Assembly (NCBI RefSeq): GCF_026168515.1
Contig: NZ_CP093443.1
Span: forward strand, 2,852,001-2,916,000
DNA from: Brevibacterium spongiae
Lineage (GTDB): Bacteria; Actinomycetota; Actinomycetes; Actinomycetales; Brevibacteriaceae
DNA: 64,000 nucleotides
Reading direction: 5' to 3'
The notes beneath the pieces were generated by a model. That model ran no database searches and was not told the origin of the DNA. It saw nothing but the letters and a program-made list of their open reading frames with translations. A program made the translations under genes and the position numbers. Of this stretch, positions 45,812 through 54,903 are shown piece after piece. Positions within the stretch are counted from its first letter, which is position 1. Every line of letters starts with the position of its first letter.

Positions 45812-46602
45812 GGAGTGACGACCTCGACTTCCGCGGTCTCGAGGTGGGTCGACATCGGCTCAGTGGGCGCGGCGTCGGTGAGGAGGACATCGATCTGGTC
45901 CAGGGCAGCGAACCGGACCAGGGAGACCGCACCGAATTTCGCCGAATCGGCGAGCACGGCGACCTTGCGTCCGGAGTTCACGAAGGCCGACTTCGTCGCC
46001 GCCTCATCGTGGTCGGGGGTGGAGACGCCGTCGTCGCTGAGTCCGTTGGTGCCGAGCACGGCGAGGTCGACGCGGTGGCCTTCGATAGCCGCGACCGTCT
46101 GCGGTCCGACCATGGCGCGCGTGACAGGCCGGAAACGGCCGGGAAGGACGAAGATCTCGACCCCGGGCGCACCGGCGAGAGCGTCGATGACCGACAGGGA
46201 GTTCGTGATCACGCGCAGCTGGCGAGGGCTCGTCCCAGCAGAGTGGCGCTCGTGGGCTTCGCGTGCGATCGCGCGGGCGAATGCCGCGCAGGTCGTGCCT
46301 CCATCCAAGGACACGCTCATCGTCTCGTCCAACAGGTTCAGCGCGGTCTGGGCGATCGTCGTCTTCTCGTCGAGGTTGTGGATCTCGCGGTCGTCGAAGG
46401 TCGGTTCTTCGAGGCTGTGCGCACGGCAGGGCACTGCTCCCCCGTGGACGCGTTGGAGGGCGCCGGCCTTCTCGAGAGCGGCGAGGTCACGGCGGACGGT
46501 TTCCGTGGTGATGTCGAAATCGGCGGCCAGGTCGGTGACATTGACCCGGCCCGCTTCGCTGACCAGATCAGCGATGCGTCGTTGCCGTTCTTCAGCGAAC
46601 AC
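45808..46602 (-). CDS. fruR: DeoR-family repressor of the fructose operon
   Basis: 264 residues. DeoR HTH: MFAEERQRRIADLVSEAGRVNVTDLAADFDITTETVRRDLAALEKAGALQRVHGGA, then a sugar-phosphate-sensing domain (SLDGGTTCAAFARAIA; AVLGTNGLSDDGVSTPD). It is first in the operon fruR-fruK-fruA-ptsI-ptsH and probably responds to fructose-1-phosphate or fructose-1,6-bisphosphate. Confidence 0.93.
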   Translation of the reverse strand: MFAEERQRRIADLVSEAGRVNVTDLAADFDITTETVRRDLAALEKAGALQRVHGGAVPCRAHSLEEPTFDDREIHNLDEKTTIAQTALNLLDETMSVSLDGGTTCAAFARAIAREAHERHSAGTSPRQLRVITNSLSVIDALAGAPGVEIFVLPGRFRPVTRAMVGPQTVAAIEGHRVDLAVLGTNGLSDDGVSTPDHDEAATKSAFVNSGRKVAVLADSAKFGAVSLVRFAALDQIDVLLTDAAPTEPMSTHLETAEVEVVTP

Positions 46603-46645
46603 GTCCGGCCCTTTCCTTCGCGCGGTTCGTCATCGATGCGGACGA

Positions 46646-46661
46646 ATAACCACGTGGTTAT
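46646..46661. promoter_or_regulatory. Candidate FruR operator, perfect 16-bp palindrome
   Basis: ATAACCACGTGGTTAT is a perfect palindrome 44 bp before the fruR start, in the AT-rich promoter region. It is the only long dyad there and fits autoregulation. Confidence 0.6.
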
Positions 46662-46756
46662 CTGTTGGTTCGACCGATCTTATGACGCTATTCACAAACC
46701 GTCAATCACATTCCAACACATATCCACTTATTCCAACATCGCGAGGCGAGTCAGAC

Positions 46757-46795
46757 GACGAGTGCCCCAGAACTCAGCGTTCTGGGGCACTCGTC
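46757..46795 (-). terminator. 17-bp hairpin terminator of the MFS gene
   Basis: Perfect stem 46757-46773/46779-46795 with 5-nt loop, downstream of the leftward MFS gene and upstream of the fruR promoter. Confidence 0.8.
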
Positions 46796-46846
46796 ATTCG
46801 CGGTCGGGGTGAGCCGCCTCGGTGATGGGGTCAGCTGACGATCAGC

Positions 46847-48223
46847 TCAGCTTCCGATGCGTTTGTACGCCGAGGAATGGGCGTTGTCGATCGTCGAGTG
46901 CTTGCGGTTGTCGTGCATGAACAGCACCGCGATGAGACCGACGATCGCGATGACGACGACGTAGACGGCGAACCAGGTGCCGATCCCGGCATTGCGGAAC
47001 CACAGGGCGACGTACTCGGCGGATCCGCCGAAGAGCGAGTTGCCGATGGCGTAGGTGAAGCCGACGCCGATGCCGCGGATGTGGGCCGGGAACATCTCCG
47101 CCTTCACGATGCCGGAGATCGAGGTGTACATGCTGATGAAGACCATGGCGATGACGATGAGGATGCCGGCGGTGACCATCGACTGGGACTTGCCGATCAT
47201 CGACAGCAGCGGGATCGGCAGGGCGATCATGCCGATGACGAAGATGAGCATGTTGTTCTTGCGGCCGATCTTGTCCGAGATCTTTCCGGCGATGGGCTGC
47301 ATGACGACGAAGATGAGCAGGCAGACCGTCATCAGGTCGGCGATGGACCCCTTGTTGAAGGTCTCCTCGCCGGGGGTGCCTTCGTTCTGCAGGAGCAGGA
47401 ACTTCTGCATGTACGTGGTGAAGACGTAGAACACGAGCGAGCCGACGCAGGTGATGCCGAGGACGACGAAGAACGAGCGAGGATGGCGCAGGACTTCTCG
47501 GAAGCTTCCGGAATTCTCGTTCTCGCGGGTCTCGGTCGAGGTGGTCTCCTCGAGTCCGCGGCGCAGCCACAGCGAGACGACGGCGGCCGCAGCACCGATG
47601 ACGAAGGGCAGACGCCACCATCCGCCCTCGATCTGGTCTGTGCCCAGGGTGTGGGTCATGATGACCGCGAGCAGGCTCGCCAGCAGCTGGCCGCCGATGA
47701 GGGTGACGTACTGGAACGAGGAGTAGAAACCGCGCTTGCCCTCGGTGGCGACCTCGGACATGTAGGTGGCGGTCGCTCCGTACTCGCCGCCGACAGCGAG
47801 TCCCTGGATCATCCGCACCAACAACAGCAGGATGGCAGCCCAAGAGCCCACGGTCTCGCTGGTGGGCAGGATCGCCATCATCAGCGAACCGGCGCACATG
47901 AGCAGAATCGAGATGAGCATGGAGTTCTTGCGGCCGATGCGGTCTGCGGCGCGGCCGAAGACGTATCCGCCGATGGGACGCATGAGGAAGCCGACGAAGA
48001 AGACGCCGGCGGACTGCATGAGCGAGAGGGTCGGGTTGCCCTCGACGAAGAACTGTTCAGCGAAATAGACGCTGAAGAAGGCATAGATGTAGAAGTCGAA
48101 CCATTCGACGAGGTTGCCTGACGAGGCCGCGAATATGGACTTGATCGTCTGCCATTCGGATTTCTGCTGTGTCTGGGTCCCACCGGCTTTCGCCTGGCCG
48201 AGATTCGTATTCTGATCGGTCAC
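46847..48223 (-). CDS. MFS transporter, metabolite:H+ symporter type
   Basis: 458 residues with 12 membrane helices. MHS family features: SIFAASSGNLVEWFDFYIYAFFSVYF at the N-terminus and GFLMRPIGGYVFGRAADRIGRKNSM. Members import organic acids such as citrate, ketoglutarate, proline/betaine or shikimate with protons. The substrate is unknown. Downstream hairpin at 46757-46795. Confidence 0.9.
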   Translation of the reverse strand: MTDQNTNLGQAKAGGTQTQQKSEWQTIKSIFAASSGNLVEWFDFYIYAFFSVYFAEQFFVEGNPTLSLMQSAGVFFVGFLMRPIGGYVFGRAADRIGRKNSMLISILLMCAGSLMMAILPTSETVGSWAAILLLLVRMIQGLAVGGEYGATATYMSEVATEGKRGFYSSFQYVTLIGGQLLASLLAVIMTHTLGTDQIEGGWWRLPFVIGAAAAVVSLWLRRGLEETTSTETRENENSGSFREVLRHPRSFFVVLGITCVGSLVFYVFTTYMQKFLLLQNEGTPGEETFNKGSIADLMTVCLLIFVVMQPIAGKISDKIGRKNNMLIFVIGMIALPIPLLSMIGKSQSMVTAGILIVIAMVFISMYTSISGIVKAEMFPAHIRGIGVGFTYAIGNSLFGGSAEYVALWFRNAGIGTWFAVYVVVIAIVGLIAVLFMHDNRKHSTIDNAHSSAYKRIGS

Positions 48224-48332
48224 TGATTCTTCTTTCTAGTTCGCACACGAGGCGCAGAGCGCCCAGGTCACCTTACTGCTGTGGCAAGGCGGCTGACGAG
48301 TCGGTCAGTAATTGAGATGCCCGCCCGGATGC

Positions 48333-48398
48333 CCGAATCGGCGCCGAAACCGTGCCGAATCGGCGCTGAATCCGTGCCGAATCCGTGTCGGCTCTCTC
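48333..48398 (+). repeat. 22-bp tandem repeat upstream of uspA
   Basis: Units at 48333-48354 and 48355-48376 (CCGAATCGGCGCYGAAWCCG...) with a partial third unit. Nothing else is seen in the gap 48224-48550 apart from the promoter-proximal sequence of uspA. Confidence 0.6.
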
Positions 48399-48550
48399 CG
48401 GCGGCGACCGGCCCCGCACCGTGCACGTGAGGAAGATCTCGTCCGCAGCCGCCCGGTTCTCACCTCACGACGTGAACCGCGGCCCGTTCGAACAGGGCAG
48501 ATGTGCTACAAATTGAGGGAGCTTCGTCCAATGTCGCACCAGGAGAGATC

Positions 48551-48961
48551 ATGACAGTCCTCGTCGGTTATTCCCCCTCGCCCGAAGGCAAAGCCGCTGT
48601 CGAATTCGGCATCGAGCAGGCCCGCGCATTCGACGACGTCCTCGTCGTGCTCAATGCCGGAATCGGCGAGACCCCCGACGAGCGCGGTGTGGCTACCAGC
48701 AAGGACATCGAGGAGCTCAAGGAGACCCTGAAGTCGTCCGAGGTCTCGCACGAGATCCTGCAATTCCTCCGCGGCAATGATCCCGTCGAAGAGCTCCTGG
48801 CCCTCGCCGAGGCGACCGCCGACACCCGCATGATCGTCATCGGATCGCGTCGCCGCTCCCCCGTCGGCAAGCTCATCATGGGCTCGACGGCGCAGCGGAT
48901 CATCCTCGATTCCGACGTCCCCGTCGTCTCCGTCAAGGTCGACCGCCGCAAGAAGAAGTAA
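48551..48961 (+). CDS. Universal stress protein (UspA family)
   Basis: About 136 residues. MTVLVGYSPSPEGKAAVEFGIEQARAFDDVLVVLNAG and the ATP-binding signature GSRRRSPVGKLIMGSTAQRIILDSDVPVVSV (G-2x-G-9x-G-S). ATG at 48551 follows AGGAGA. A short hairpin follows its stop. Binds ATP and aids stress survival by an unknown mechanism. Confidence 0.93.
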   Translation: MTVLVGYSPSPEGKAAVEFGIEQARAFDDVLVVLNAGIGETPDERGVATSKDIEELKETLKSSEVSHEILQFLRGNDPVEELLALAEATADTRMIVIGSRRRSPVGKLIMGSTAQRIILDSDVPVVSVKVDRRKKK

Positions 48962-48963
48962 GG

Positions 48964-48984
48964 CACGAACCCGTTCGGTTCGTG
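48964..48984 (+). terminator. Hairpin after uspA
   Basis: 8-bp stem CACGAACC/GGTTCGTG with loop CGTTC, starting 3 bp after the uspA stop. TATAGT at 48985-48990 right after it may instead be the -10 of the rtcB leader promoter. Confidence 0.5.
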
Positions 48985-49085
48985 TATAGTCGAACGTCTG
49001 CGCCACCTCGGCGCAGGTGAAGCGTCGATTCGACGCATGGACCGCACCACCTCGGCGCGGTCGACAAATCCGAAGGAATCCACTG

Positions 49086-49175
49086 ATGAACGGTGTCGCG
49101 AATTCGCGCGAACTCCAGGGATCGAAGCAATTCGAATCCCTTCATCAGTCGACCCTTCGGTTGCGTCGGCGCTGA
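49086..49175 (+). CDS. 29-residue leader ORF upstream of rtcB
   Basis: ATG at 49086 with GAAGGAA 7 nt upstream. Four of the last five codons are Arg (CGG, CGT, CGG, CGC), and the stop is 16 nt before the terminator stem. This is the geometry of a ribosome-stalling leader peptide. No homology is claimed; the ORF may be fortuitous. Confidence 0.4.
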   Translation: MNGVANSRELQGSKQFESLHQSTLRLRRR

Positions 49176-49191
49176 GACTGCGCACCTCATC

Positions 49192-49223
49192 GCCCCGCAC
49201 CGAATTCGGTCCGGGGCATTTTT
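49192..49223 (+). terminator. Intrinsic terminator in the rtcB leader
   Basis: GCCCCG/CGGGGC stem with an inner ACCGA/TCGGT helix and a following ATTTTT. It lies 118 bp before the rtcB start, so it could attenuate rtcB transcription or end a short separate RNA. Confidence 0.8.
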
Positions 49224-49340
49224 CATATCGCAGCCATGGCTTTCCGATCTGTGCGATGTGGGTCCCGGACCTCACGGTCTGCGTTCCCTGGTCATCCGAC
49301 CACGGGTCCCGGACCTCACCAACACAGCAAGGAAAGGATT

Positions 49341-50510
49341 ATGAAGAAACTCAGCACACGGCTGATCTCCTGGGCGTCTCTGCTCGATGAGAAGACCCTG
49401 GAGCAGGCGCACACGACCGCGCGGATGCCGTTCATCTACCCCCATCTGGCGCTCATGCCCGATGCGCACCTGGGCAAGGGAGCGACCGTCGGTTCGGTCA
49501 TCCCCACCCTCGGCGCGATCATTCCCGCCGCCGTCGGAGTCGACATCGGCTGCGGCATGATCGCGGTGCGCACCCAGTTCACCCGCGACCAGCTCGAAGC
49601 CCGTGACCTCACCGGTCTGCGGAAGGCCATCGAGCGAGCCGTGCCGACCTCGGCAGGTGCCTACAACAAGAAGATCGTCAAGACTGCTGCCCCGCGCATC
49701 GCCGAGCTCGAAGAGCTGGCCGAGGCGGCCGGCTTCGACCCGTGCGACTATGCCGGGCACTGGCGGCACCAGCTCGGGTCCCTGGGTTCCGGCAACCACT
49801 TCATCGAGGTCTCCGTCGACGAGTCCGACCGGGTGTGGATGTTCCTCCACTCCGGATCCCGGGGCATCGGCAACAAGATCGCCATGCACCACATCAAGGT
49901 CGCGGCCCGGCTGTGCAAGCAGTGGTGGATCGAGCTGCCGGACCCGGATCTGGCCTACCTCGTCGAAGGCACCCCGGAGTTCACCGCCTATATCCGGCAG
50001 CTGAAATGGGCGCAGCACTTCGCCCTGCTCAACCGCGAGGAGATGATGGATCGGGTGGCCCGGCAGGTCTCCGAGACCATGGGCGAGCCCGTGGTCGAGG
50101 AGGCGCGCATCAACTGCCACCACAACTTCACCCAGTCCGAGACTCACTTCAAGAAGACGGTGTGGGTCTCTCGGAAGGGCGCAATCGAGGCCGATTCCGG
50201 TCGCCTCGGACTCATCCCCGGGTCCATGGGCACCGCGTCCTACGTGGTCGAGGGCCGTGGCAACCCGGTGTCTCTGAACTCCTCACCGCATGGTGCGGGG
50301 CGTCAGTATTCTCGGACGCAGGCGCGCAAGACCTTCACCCGCGATCAGCTGCGTGAGGCGATGACCGGCATCGAATACCGCGACACCGAGGCGTTCATCG
50401 ATGAGATCCCGCAGGCGTACAAGCCCATCGACCAGGTGATGGAGGACGCGGCCGATCTCGTCGAGATCCGCCACACCCTGCGTCAGCTCGTCAACGTCAA
50501 GGGCGACTGA
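49341..50510 (+). CDS. rtcB: RtcB-family RNA ligase
   Basis: 389 residues. Metal and catalytic motifs: LMPDAHLGKGATVGSVIP, AAVGVDIGCGMIAVRT (Asp/Cys ligands), LGSGNHFIEV, MFLHSGSRGIGNKI, INCHHNFTQSE, and near the C-terminus the guanylylated His motif SPHGAGRQYSRTQA. RtcB joins RNA 2',3'-cyclic phosphate or 3'-phosphate ends to 5'-OH ends in tRNA or rRNA repair, using GTP and Mn2+. ATG at 49341 follows AAGGAAAGGA. No archease or RtcA is adjacent. Confidence 0.94.
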   Translation: MKKLSTRLISWASLLDEKTLEQAHTTARMPFIYPHLALMPDAHLGKGATVGSVIPTLGAIIPAAVGVDIGCGMIAVRTQFTRDQLEARDLTGLRKAIERAVPTSAGAYNKKIVKTAAPRIAELEELAEAAGFDPCDYAGHWRHQLGSLGSGNHFIEVSVDESDRVWMFLHSGSRGIGNKIAMHHIKVAARLCKQWWIELPDPDLAYLVEGTPEFTAYIRQLKWAQHFALLNREEMMDRVARQVSETMGEPVVEEARINCHHNFTQSETHFKKTVWVSRKGAIEADSGRLGLIPGSMGTASYVVEGRGNPVSLNSSPHGAGRQYSRTQARKTFTRDQLREAMTGIEYRDTEAFIDEIPQAYKPIDQVMEDAADLVEIRHTLRQLVNVKGD

Positions 50511-50568
50511 TTCGCCGGTGGCCCGGCTCACGTCAGGTGACCGGGCCACCCTCGCCGAGGCGGTCGGT

Positions 50569-51711
50569 TTAGTCCCCGACGATCGCGGCGACGAGGGCGT
50601 CGACGTCTTCTCGTGTCGTGTCGAAGGCGCACATGAGGCGGACGATGTCCTTCTCCAAGGGCCAGTCCGCGAAGGCGAACTTCTGCCGGGCCCGGGCGGC
50701 CACCTCGGCGGGCATGGCCACGAACACGACGTTCGATTCGACCTTCTGCACGATCTCGACTCCGGGGACACGGCCGCCCTCGACCGCCTCGGCGAGGGTG
50801 TCGGCAAGGTACTGCGCCATTGCGTTGGACCGGGTGACCGAGGTGCGCCACAGCTCGCCTTCGTACAGCGCATTCAGCTGTGCGGAGAGGAAGCGCATCT
50901 TCGAGGCCAGCTGCAGGTTCATCTTGCGCAGGAAGCGCATGCCGTGGCCGATGTCGGGGTTGAGAACGACGACGGCCTCGGCACCGAGCAGGCCGTTCTT
51001 CGTCCCGCCGAGGCTGACGATGTCGACACCGACCGCGGACGTGATGTCACCGAGTCCGACGCCGAGGTGGGCCGCAGCGTTTCCGAGGCGGGAACCGTCG
51101 ACGTGGAGGATCATGTCGAGGTCGTGGGCGGTGGTCGCGATCGCCGCGATCTCTTCGGGAGTGTAGGTCGTGCCCCATTCGGTGGACTGGGAGATGCTCA
51201 CGGCCAGCGGCTGCGCATTGTGTTCGTGGCCGCGGCCGATGATCGCGCCCTTGATCGTGTCTGGGGTGAGCTTGCCGTTCTCGGTGGCGGCGCCGACGAT
51301 CTTCAAGCCGCCGACCTTTTCGGGTGCGCCGGTCTCGTCGTAGTTGATGTGCGCCGAGGCGGCTGTGATCACCGCTGCCCACCGCGGCAGCGCCGACTGC
51401 AGAGCCAGCACGTTCGCACCGGTGCCGTTGAAGACAGGGAACGCCTGAGTCTCGGGCCCGAAGTGGTGGGCCATGATGTCGTGGAAGCGGGTTGTCCACG
51501 GGTCGCCGCCATATCCGGGCGTGTGGCCGACGTTGGCCTCGGCGATGGCCGCGAGCACCTCGGGGTGGACTCCGGCCCAGTTGTCCGAGCCGAAGTTGCG
51601 CGGATGCTCGGCCGGATTGGTGTCGACGGGCGGGGCTGCGGTGCCGGTGTTGGGGAGGGTATCCGCGGGGTTCTTCGACTGCGCTGTCTGATCAGATGTC
51701 TGGGAGTTCAC
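50569..51711 (-). CDS. Threonine aldolase-type PLP enzyme (beta-eliminating lyase family)
   Basis: 380 residues. PLP Lys in VDIVSLGGTKNGLLGAEAVVV; other marks: FGSDNWAGVHPEVLAAIAEAN, VFNGTGANVLALQSAL and MILHVDGSRLGNAAAHLG. Such enzymes cleave L-threonine or L-allo-threonine to glycine and acetaldehyde. The N-terminal ~35 residues are low-complexity. Monocistronic. Confidence 0.9.
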   Translation of the reverse strand: MNSQTSDQTAQSKNPADTLPNTGTAAPPVDTNPAEHPRNFGSDNWAGVHPEVLAAIAEANVGHTPGYGGDPWTTRFHDIMAHHFGPETQAFPVFNGTGANVLALQSALPRWAAVITAASAHINYDETGAPEKVGGLKIVGAATENGKLTPDTIKGAIIGRGHEHNAQPLAVSISQSTEWGTTYTPEEIAAIATTAHDLDMILHVDGSRLGNAAAHLGVGLGDITSAVGVDIVSLGGTKNGLLGAEAVVVLNPDIGHGMRFLRKMNLQLASKMRFLSAQLNALYEGELWRTSVTRSNAMAQYLADTLAEAVEGGRVPGVEIVQKVESNVVFVAMPAEVAARARQKFAFADWPLEKDIVRLMCAFDTTREDVDALVAAIVGD

Positions 51712-51763
51712 ATCCTCAGACTAGTCCCTCATCGGCGGCCGAACTCAACACCGAGGATTGTGC

Positions 51764-51801
51764 TCGTCAGCCGCTGTCGTCCTCGTCAGCCGCTGTCGTC
51801 C
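51764..51801 (+). repeat. 19-bp tandem repeat, two copies
   Basis: CTCGTCAGCCGCTGTCGTC at 51764-51782 and 51783-51801, in the 340-bp gap between threonine aldolase and sucD. No gene is seen in that gap. Confidence 0.6.
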
Positions 51802-51979
51802 TCGAACAGCTCCGAGCATCACCCACCGACAGCTCCACACGGCACCGTTGCACCGGGGTGTTCTGTCGCTAACGGTGATGGATGGTGCAGCACCTGTAGG
51901 AGAAGCCGCCGAGGGTGGCTGATGCTGAGGCACCTGTCGAAGCAGCCGGCACCGGTGCGTCGCGGCAGAAAGACAGAAA

Positions 51980-52021
51980 GACGTCGGGCCGAGACTGCCA
52001 CAGCAGTCCCGGCCCGACGTC
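51980..52021 (-). terminator. Terminator of sucCD
   Basis: 12-bp stem GACGTCGGGCCG/CGGCCCGACGTC with an inner GACTG/CAGTC-like helix, located after the sucD stop on the reverse strand. Confidence 0.75.
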
Positions 52022-52052
52022 GGAGTCTCGGCGACTCAGAGTCTCAGCACCT

Positions 52053-52949
52053 TCAGGCGAGGAGTCCGCGCATGAGCTCGGCGGTCTCGGTCGGGGTCTT
52101 GCCGACCTTGACGCCTGCAGCCTCGAGGGCTTCCTTCTTGGCCTGAGCGGTTCCCGAGGAACCGGAGACGATGGCGCCGGCGTGGCCCATGGTCTTGCCT
52201 TCGGGAGCGGTGAAGCCTGCGACGTAGCCGACGACCGGCTTCGTCACGTTCTCCTTGATGAAGGCCGCAGCACGTTCCTCGGCGTCGCCGCCGATCTCGC
52301 CGATCATGACGATGGCTTCGGTCTCCGGGTCGGCCTCGAACGCTTCGAGCGCATCGATGTGCGTGGTGCCGATGACCGGGTCTCCGCCGATGCCGATGGC
52401 GGTCGAGAAGCCGAGGTCGCGCAGTTCGTACATCATCTGGTAGGTCAGGGTGCCGGACTTCGAGACGAGGCCCAGCTTGCCCTTCTTCGTGATGTTGGAC
52501 GGGATGATGCCGGCCAGCGACTCACCGGGGGTGATGATGCCCGGGCAGTTGGGTCCGATGATGCGGGTGGCGTTTCCGGCCGCCTGCGCACGGGCCCAGA
52601 CCTCGGCCGAGTCCTGCACCGGGATGCCCTCGGTGATGATGACGAGCAGGCCGATCTTCGCGTCGATGGCCTCGATCGCGGCGTCCTTGGAGAATGCCGG
52701 CGGCACGAAGGCCACGGACACGTCGGCTCCGGTGGCTTCCATCGCTTCGGACACGGAGGCGAAGACGGGGAGTTCGACCTCGTTGCCGTCCTTGTCGTTG
52801 TGCTTCACGGTGGTGCCGGCCTTGCGGGCGTTGACTCCGCCGACGACGTTCGATCCGGCGGCGAGCATGCGAGCGGTGTGCTTCGAGCCCTCTCCGCCGG
52901 TGATGCCCTGGACGATGATCTTCGAATCGGAATTCAGAAAGATAGACAT
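52053..52949 (-). CDS. sucD: Succinyl-CoA synthetase, alpha subunit
   Basis: 298 residues. CoA-binding Rossmann: [40 protein letters not shown]; the phospho-His loop [18 protein letters not shown]. With SucC it makes ATP or GTP from succinyl-CoA in the TCA cycle. Follows sucC by 18 bp. Confidence 0.96.
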   Translation of the reverse strand: MSIFLNSDSKIIVQGITGGEGSKHTARMLAAGSNVVGGVNARKAGTTVKHNDKDGNEVELPVFASVSEAMEATGADVSVAFVPPAFSKDAAIEAIDAKIGLLVIITEGIPVQDSAEVWARAQAAGNATRIIGPNCPGIITPGESLAGIIPSNITKKGKLGLVSKSGTLTYQMMYELRDLGFSTAIGIGGDPVIGTTHIDALEAFEADPETEAIVMIGEIGGDAEERAAAFIKENVTKPVVGYVAGFTAPEGKTMGHAGAIVSGSSGTAQAKKEALEAAGVKVGKTPTETAELMRGLLA

Positions 52950-52967
52950 TGTTGTAAAGACCTTTCC

Positions 52968-54137
52968 TTACTTGGCAGCAGCCAGTTCGGCGGCCTTGTC
53001 GGCTCCACCGTCCATCGTGTCAGTGAGCGTGACGAGCGGGTGCGCGGCCTTTTCGAGGATGGCGCGGCCCTCTTCCACATTGTTGCCGTCGAGGCGGACG
53101 ACGAGCGGCTTGGTCGCCTGATCGCCGAGGATCTCGAGGGCCTTGACGATGCCGTCGGCCACTGCGTCGCAGGCGGTGATTCCGCCGAAGACGTTGACAA
53201 AGACGGACTTCACCTGATCATCGCCGAGGATGACGTCGAGTCCGTTGGCCATGACCTCGGCCGAGGCGCCGCCTCCGATGTCGAGGAAGTTCGCGGGCTT
53301 GACGCCGCTGTGGTTCTCACCGGCGTAGGCGACGACGTCGAGGGTCGACATGACCAGACCCGCACCGTTGCCGATGATTCCGACCTCGCCGTCGAGCTTG
53401 ACGTAGTTGAGGTCGAGCTTCTTGGCCTTGAGTTCGAGCGGGTTCTCTGCGCTGATGTCGCGCAGCTCCTCATGCTCCTTCTGGCGGAAGTCGGCGTTGT
53501 CGTCGAGAGAGACCTTGCCGTCGAGGGCGATGATGTCACCGGCACCCGTCTTGACCAGCGGGTTGACCTCGACGAGTGTCGCGTCTTCCTTCTCGAACAC
53601 GGTCCACAGGCTTGTCAGGACGGGGGCGATCTTCGCGGCGGTGTCGGCGTCGAAGCCGGCCGCCTCGGCGATTTCGGCAGCCTTGGCATCGTTGATGCCG
53701 TCGATGGCCGAAACGGGGATCTTGGCGAGCGCTTCCGGGCGTTCCACGGCCAGCTGCTCGATCTCCATGCCGCCTTCCTTCGAGCACATGGCCAGATAGG
53801 TGCGGTTGGAGCGGTCGAGGAGGACGGAGAAGTAGTACTCCTCCGCGATGTCGGCACCTTCGGCGATCATCACCTTTTCGGTGATGTGGCCCTTGATGTC
53901 GAGTCCGAGGATGTCCTTGGCGCGGGCTTCTGCCTCGTCAGGGTTCTTCGCGACCTTGACACCGCCGGCCTTTCCGCGGCCGCCGATCTTCACCTGAGAC
54001 TTGACGACGACAACTCCGCCGCCGAGATCCTCGGCTGCCTTCTTCGCTTCTTCTGGTGTCGTCGCGACCTGAGCCTTGAGCACGGGCACTCCGTGCTTCT
54101 CGAACAGGTCACGTGCTTGATACTCGAAAAGATCCAC
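52968..54137 (-). CDS. sucC: Succinyl-CoA synthetase, beta subunit
   Basis: 389 residues. ATP-grasp: [68 protein letters not shown] and [21 protein letters not shown] at 54137 is the family N-terminus, with AAGGAA upstream; a longer frame continues but lacks homology. Together with SucD it forms the alpha-beta enzyme. Confidence 0.96.
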   Translation of the reverse strand: MDLFEYQARDLFEKHGVPVLKAQVATTPEEAKKAAEDLGGGVVVVKSQVKIGGRGKAGGVKVAKNPDEAEARAKDILGLDIKGHITEKVMIAEGADIAEEYYFSVLLDRSNRTYLAMCSKEGGMEIEQLAVERPEALAKIPVSAIDGINDAKAAEIAEAAGFDADTAAKIAPVLTSLWTVFEKEDATLVEVNPLVKTGAGDIIALDGKVSLDDNADFRQKEHEELRDISAENPLELKAKKLDLNYVKLDGEVGIIGNGAGLVMSTLDVVAYAGENHSGVKPANFLDIGGGASAEVMANGLDVILGDDQVKSVFVNVFGGITACDAVADGIVKALEILGDQATKPLVVRLDGNNVEEGRAILEKAAHPLVTLTDTMDGGADKAAELAAAK

Positions 54138-54334
54138 GTGTATTCCTTCGCTTCTGCTGCCGGGTGGTTGGCCCCTGCAGGTTCGTTGACGGATGCAACA
54201 ACCAAGGACAACCATATTCCCAAACGCACCCGTCCATCCAAACGCGCATGTCAAATAGCGGCTGAGCGTAAGCAATCTCTCGCAAAAAAGTATCTTTGTG
54301 GTCAAGATTCTTGATATGGACGTAAAATCGATTC

Positions 54335-54829
54335 ATGGACGAAGTGGATCGCATAGTCGCAGCCTGGCGGCGTGAGCGCCCGGATCTCGACGTCTCCCCG
54401 ATGGAGATCCTCTCTCGCGTGTCACGCCTGGCCAGGCAGTTGGATCTGGCCCGCAAGTCGAGCTTCTCCGATTACGGCATCGAAGGATGGGCCTTCGACG
54501 TCCTCTCCGCTCTGCGCCGCTCGGGTGAGCCCTACCAGCTCTCCCCCTCGACTCTCCTGCAGGAGACACTGGTCACCAGCGGCACGATGACCAATCGCAT
54601 CGACCGCCTCGTCGCCCGCGGCTGGGTCGAACGCCGACCGGATCCCGGCGACCGTCGTGGTGTGCTCGTCCATCTGACCGAGAGTGGCCGTGCCACAGTC
54701 GACTCGGCACTGGCCGATCTGCTCGTGAAGGAACACGAGATCCTCGACGGGCTCACCGCCGCCGGACGCCGCAACCTCGCCTCACTGCTGCGCGAACTGT
54801 CCACCGGATTCGACGGCGACGAGGACTGA
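54335..54829 (+). CDS. MarR-family transcriptional regulator
   Basis: 164 residues. Winged HTH: LSPSTLLQETLVTSGTMTNRIDRLVARGWVERRPDPGDRRGVLVHLTESGRATVDSAL. It lies upstream of an acetyltransferase gene (74 bp). The DxRR wing motif is intact. The regulated gene and ligand are unknown; no sensing cysteine is apparent. Confidence 0.92.
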   Translation: MDEVDRIVAAWRRERPDLDVSPMEILSRVSRLARQLDLARKSSFSDYGIEGWAFDVLSALRRSGEPYQLSPSTLLQETLVTSGTMTNRIDRLVARGWVERRPDPGDRRGVLVHLTESGRATVDSALADLLVKEHEILDGLTAAGRRNLASLLRELSTGFDGDED

Positions 54830-54903
54830 CAGCGACGAGGACTGACGTCGACGCATCCGTCACATCTGCCCACAGCACGCACCCCGACGACGAGGACTCA
54901 GCC

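Larger units (their letters stand above)
48985..49340 (+). promoter_or_regulatory. Structured rtcB leader with attenuator-like features
   Basis: A 356-bp leader. After TATAGT come hairpins GCGCC-ACCTC-GGCGC (49001) and GCGTCG-ATT-CGACGC (49022). ACTGATGAA (49082-49090) pairs with TTCATCAGT (49141-49149), enclosing CGCG-AATT-CGCG (49097-49108) and a GCAA-capped stem (49118-49140), like a three-way junction. An intrinsic terminator follows at 49192-49223. Beyond it are two copies of GGGTCCCGGACCTCAC (49260, 49304) and then AAGGAAAGG before rtcB. Regulatory function is inference. Confidence 0.6.

Noticed and set aside
49082..49112. Hammerhead-like CTGATGA...GAA in the rtcB leader
   Set aside because: The bases after CTGATGA do not form stem II in the required place and no matching stem III or cleavage site is seen.
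49082..49149. Y-RNA or tRNA-like RNA near rtcB
   Set aside because: A T-loop-like TTCGAAT is present, but no full tRNA-like fold or Ro-binding stem, and no Ro protein gene in the window.
52053..54137. Long forward-strand frame across sucCD
   Set aside because: Antisense of well-conserved sucC and sucD; no independent support.
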